From an uncultured Eubacteriales bacterium (GTDB lineage: Bacteria > Bacillota > Clostridia > Oscillospirales > CAG-272): a stretch of DNA of 7,955 bases. The stretch is taken from the NCBI GenBank assembly GCA_934500855.1, contig CAKSUH010000063.1, forward strand, positions 1 through 7,955, written 5' to 3'. Positions 6,492-7,955 of the stretch are shown one piece after another. The stretch's first letter is position 1. Every line of letters starts with the position of its first letter. The position numbers and the translations under genes were made by a program. Below the pieces are notes generated by a model, which saw only the letters and a list, made by a program, of their open reading frames with translations, had not been told where the DNA came from and searched no databases.

Positions 6492-7955
6492 ATGAAACAG
6501 GAGAACACAGCCCGATACGGTACAATTGAAAAAATGCCTTCGGGCAAATACCCGGCTCCCCGCATTCTGCCTCCCGCAAGGCACCCGCGGTTGCTGGTTG
6601 CACAGGGAGAGACGGAGGCACTGCGCGAAAAACGGAAAAATCCGGTTTATGCCGACGCGGTGCGGGAATGGGAGCATCTGAGAACGCTTGACGCGGAAGC
6701 GCTGATGACGCCTGCCGCCGCCCGTGACGGGATTGCGCTTGCCGCCATTGAGGCGCGGGCATACTCCTACCTTCTGGACGGAAACAGGCAGGACGGGCTG
6801 GACGCCATCCGCCTGATACGGCAATATTTTGATGTGGCATCCTTCGATGGTCTTGCCGACGATTATCGGTTCATGGGGCACACCATGTTCACGGCGGCAG
6901 AGGTTTACGACTGGTGTCACGACCTGCTCACCGCAGACGACCGTTATACGATCGTTGCTGCGGTTGAAAACCGAATCGCACCCCGCATGGAGATCGGAAT
7001 GCCACCCTGCCGCTACGGCGTGACGGCAAGCCATCAGGCGGAAGCGCAGCTCTTGCGCGACTGGCTGTCTTTCTCCATTGCGGTCTACGATGAATATCCC
7101 GATATTTACGAATTCGTGGCGGGACGCTTCTTCTACCTGTATGTTCCGGTTCGGAACTACTGGTATGCAAGCGGATCGCCGATCAACGGGGCATCCTACG
7201 GAGGCTACAGGTTCACATGGGATCTGTGGTCGGCGTGGATTTTCCGAAAGCTGACGGGTGACTGCGTTTATTCTCCGGACATGGAAAAACTGCCGGCACA
7301 GTGGCTTCATTTCCGCAGACCGGACGGTCAGGGACTTCGGGACGGCGATGATTACAACGAATTCGGGGGGAGATGGAACCAGTATGCCTACCCGTGGTTT
7401 CTGGCAGGCAACCTGTTCCGCGACCCGGTATATCGGAAGCAGGCGTTTCTGAAACTCGGCGGGCACGGGAATTTCGCCTATACCGAGCTGACGCTGACGC
7501 CTGTGCAGATGATGCTCTTTGACGACGACAGCATCGGCGAAGCGGACTTTGGGGAAACCTATCCCACGGTTGTGCACTACAAGGATCCCTGCGGGGTGAC
7601 GATGGCGCGCACGGGATATGACATTTCCCCCGAGTCGCGCGACGCAATGGCGCTGATGAAAATCGGCGGGCTTTGGACGGCAAACCATCATCACATGGAT
7701 TTCGGACATTTTCAGCTTTACTACCGCGGGATTCTCGCATCGGATTCGGGGGCTTATATTCATTATGGGTCCCCACACGACATGAGCTACAACAAGCAGA
7801 CGGTTGCGCATAACTGTATAACGGTTTTCTGCCCCGGCGAGCGCAACGGCAAAGCGGACAACTGCGGCGGACAGCTGATGGGACCGGGCGAGGTGGTGGA
7901 TCTCCACTCCTGGCTTTCGGATCCGCGTTTTCGCATGGCGGAGGTCACAGGTCAC
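6492..7955 (+). CDS. Heparinase II/III-family polysaccharide or oligosaccharide lyase, 3' end outside window
   Basis: The frame is open for 488 residues to the window edge. An alpha/alpha-toroid region (about 30-365) is followed by the start of the beta-sandwich with the family signature HHHMDFGHF at 399-407. Residues known from Pedobacter heparinase II line up well: His181 and Glu184 (SHQAE) with His202/Glu205, Tyr236 (ASYGG) with Tyr257 (same 55-residue spacing from the histidine), His399 with His406, and metal ligands His401 and Asp418 with His408/Asp425 (same 17-residue spacing). His440 (AHN) probably matches the last metal ligand. The site is therefore likely active in beta-elimination of uronate-containing glycans. 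The N-terminus is hydrophilic with no signal peptide, so it should act in the cytoplasm on imported oligosaccharides. GGAGGA at 6479-6484 supports the start. The exact substrate (heparan, alginate, other uronide) is open. Confidence 0.9.
   Translation, partial: MKQENTARYGTIEKMPSGKYPAPRILPPARHPRLLVAQGETEALREKRKNPVYADAVREWEHLRTLDAEALMTPAAARDGIALAAIEARAYSYLLDGNRQDGLDAIRLIRQYFDVASFDGLADDYRFMGHTMFTAAEVYDWCHDLLTADDRYTIVAAVENRIAPRMEIGMPPCRYGVTASHQAEAQLLRDWLSFSIAVYDEYPDIYEFVAGRFFYLYVPVRNYWYASGSPINGASYGGYRFTWDLWSAWIFRKLTGDCVYSPDMEKLPAQWLHFRRPDGQGLRDGDDYNEFGGRWNQYAYPWFLAGNLFRDPVYRKQAFLKLGGHGNFAYTELTLTPVQMMLFDDDSIGEADFGETYPTVVHYKDPCGVTMARTGYDISPESRDAMALMKIGGLWTANHHHMDFGHFQLYYRGILASDSGAYIHYGSPHDMSYNKQTVAHNCITVFCPGERNGKADNCGGQLMGPGEVVDLHSWLSDPRFRMAEVTGH

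Noticed and set aside
4638..7955. Open minus-strand frame of 1105 codons running to the window edge
   Set aside because: It is aligned codon-for-codon opposite three real plus-strand genes that share the same frame. It stays open because those genes, and the spacers by luck, lack TTA, CTA and TCA. Its translation is rich in Arg, His and Val with no recognisable domain.

Overview
The window looks like chromosome from a fairly GC-rich Clostridia-type Firmicute, perhaps a gut Oscillospirales or Christensenellales relative. The grounds are strong purine-rich ribosome binding sites (AAGGAAGG, GAGGAG), sigma-A promoters of TTGACA-N17-TATRAT type confined to short AT-rich intergenic pockets, and a small two-helix membrane protein resembling clostridial DUF6106 proteins. 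This placement is inference. No RNA genes, mobile elements, CRISPR arrays or origins are visible, and no gene-free stretch exceeds 300 bases.

Left part (1-1972, minus strand): a Gfo/Idh/MocA-type oxidoreductase (1118-1972) is followed 62 bases downstream by an Amidohydro_2-type TIM-barrel hydrolase (1-1055, cut by the window edge). The pair has a strong promoter at 2089-2117 and probably forms one operon for catabolism of a sugar-like or carboxylate substrate.

Middle part (2161-5186, plus strand): a single-chain iron-sulfur L-serine dehydratase, an Eis-like GNAT acetyltransferase and a small membrane protein lie head to tail with gaps of about 50 bases. Their functions do not obviously connect; they may share a transcript.

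Right part (5297-7955, plus strand): a consensus promoter drives a divergent DapA/N-acetylneuraminate-lyase-type aldolase and a heparinase II/III-type polysaccharide lyase (cut by the window edge). The lyase keeps its catalytic and metal-binding residues but has no signal peptide. This suggests breakdown of imported uronic-acid oligosaccharides in the cytoplasm, with the aldolase acting on a 2-keto-3-deoxy sugar acid.

A 16-base motif is shared by the oxidoreductase promoter region and the aldolase-lyase promoter region, suggesting that the two catabolic operons answer to one regulator. A third consensus promoter (1096-1124) lies between the two minus-strand genes and points antisense into the oxidoreductase gene. 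These regulatory points and the cytoplasmic lyase-aldolase operon are the most unusual parts of the window. I found no clear case of an entirely new system.
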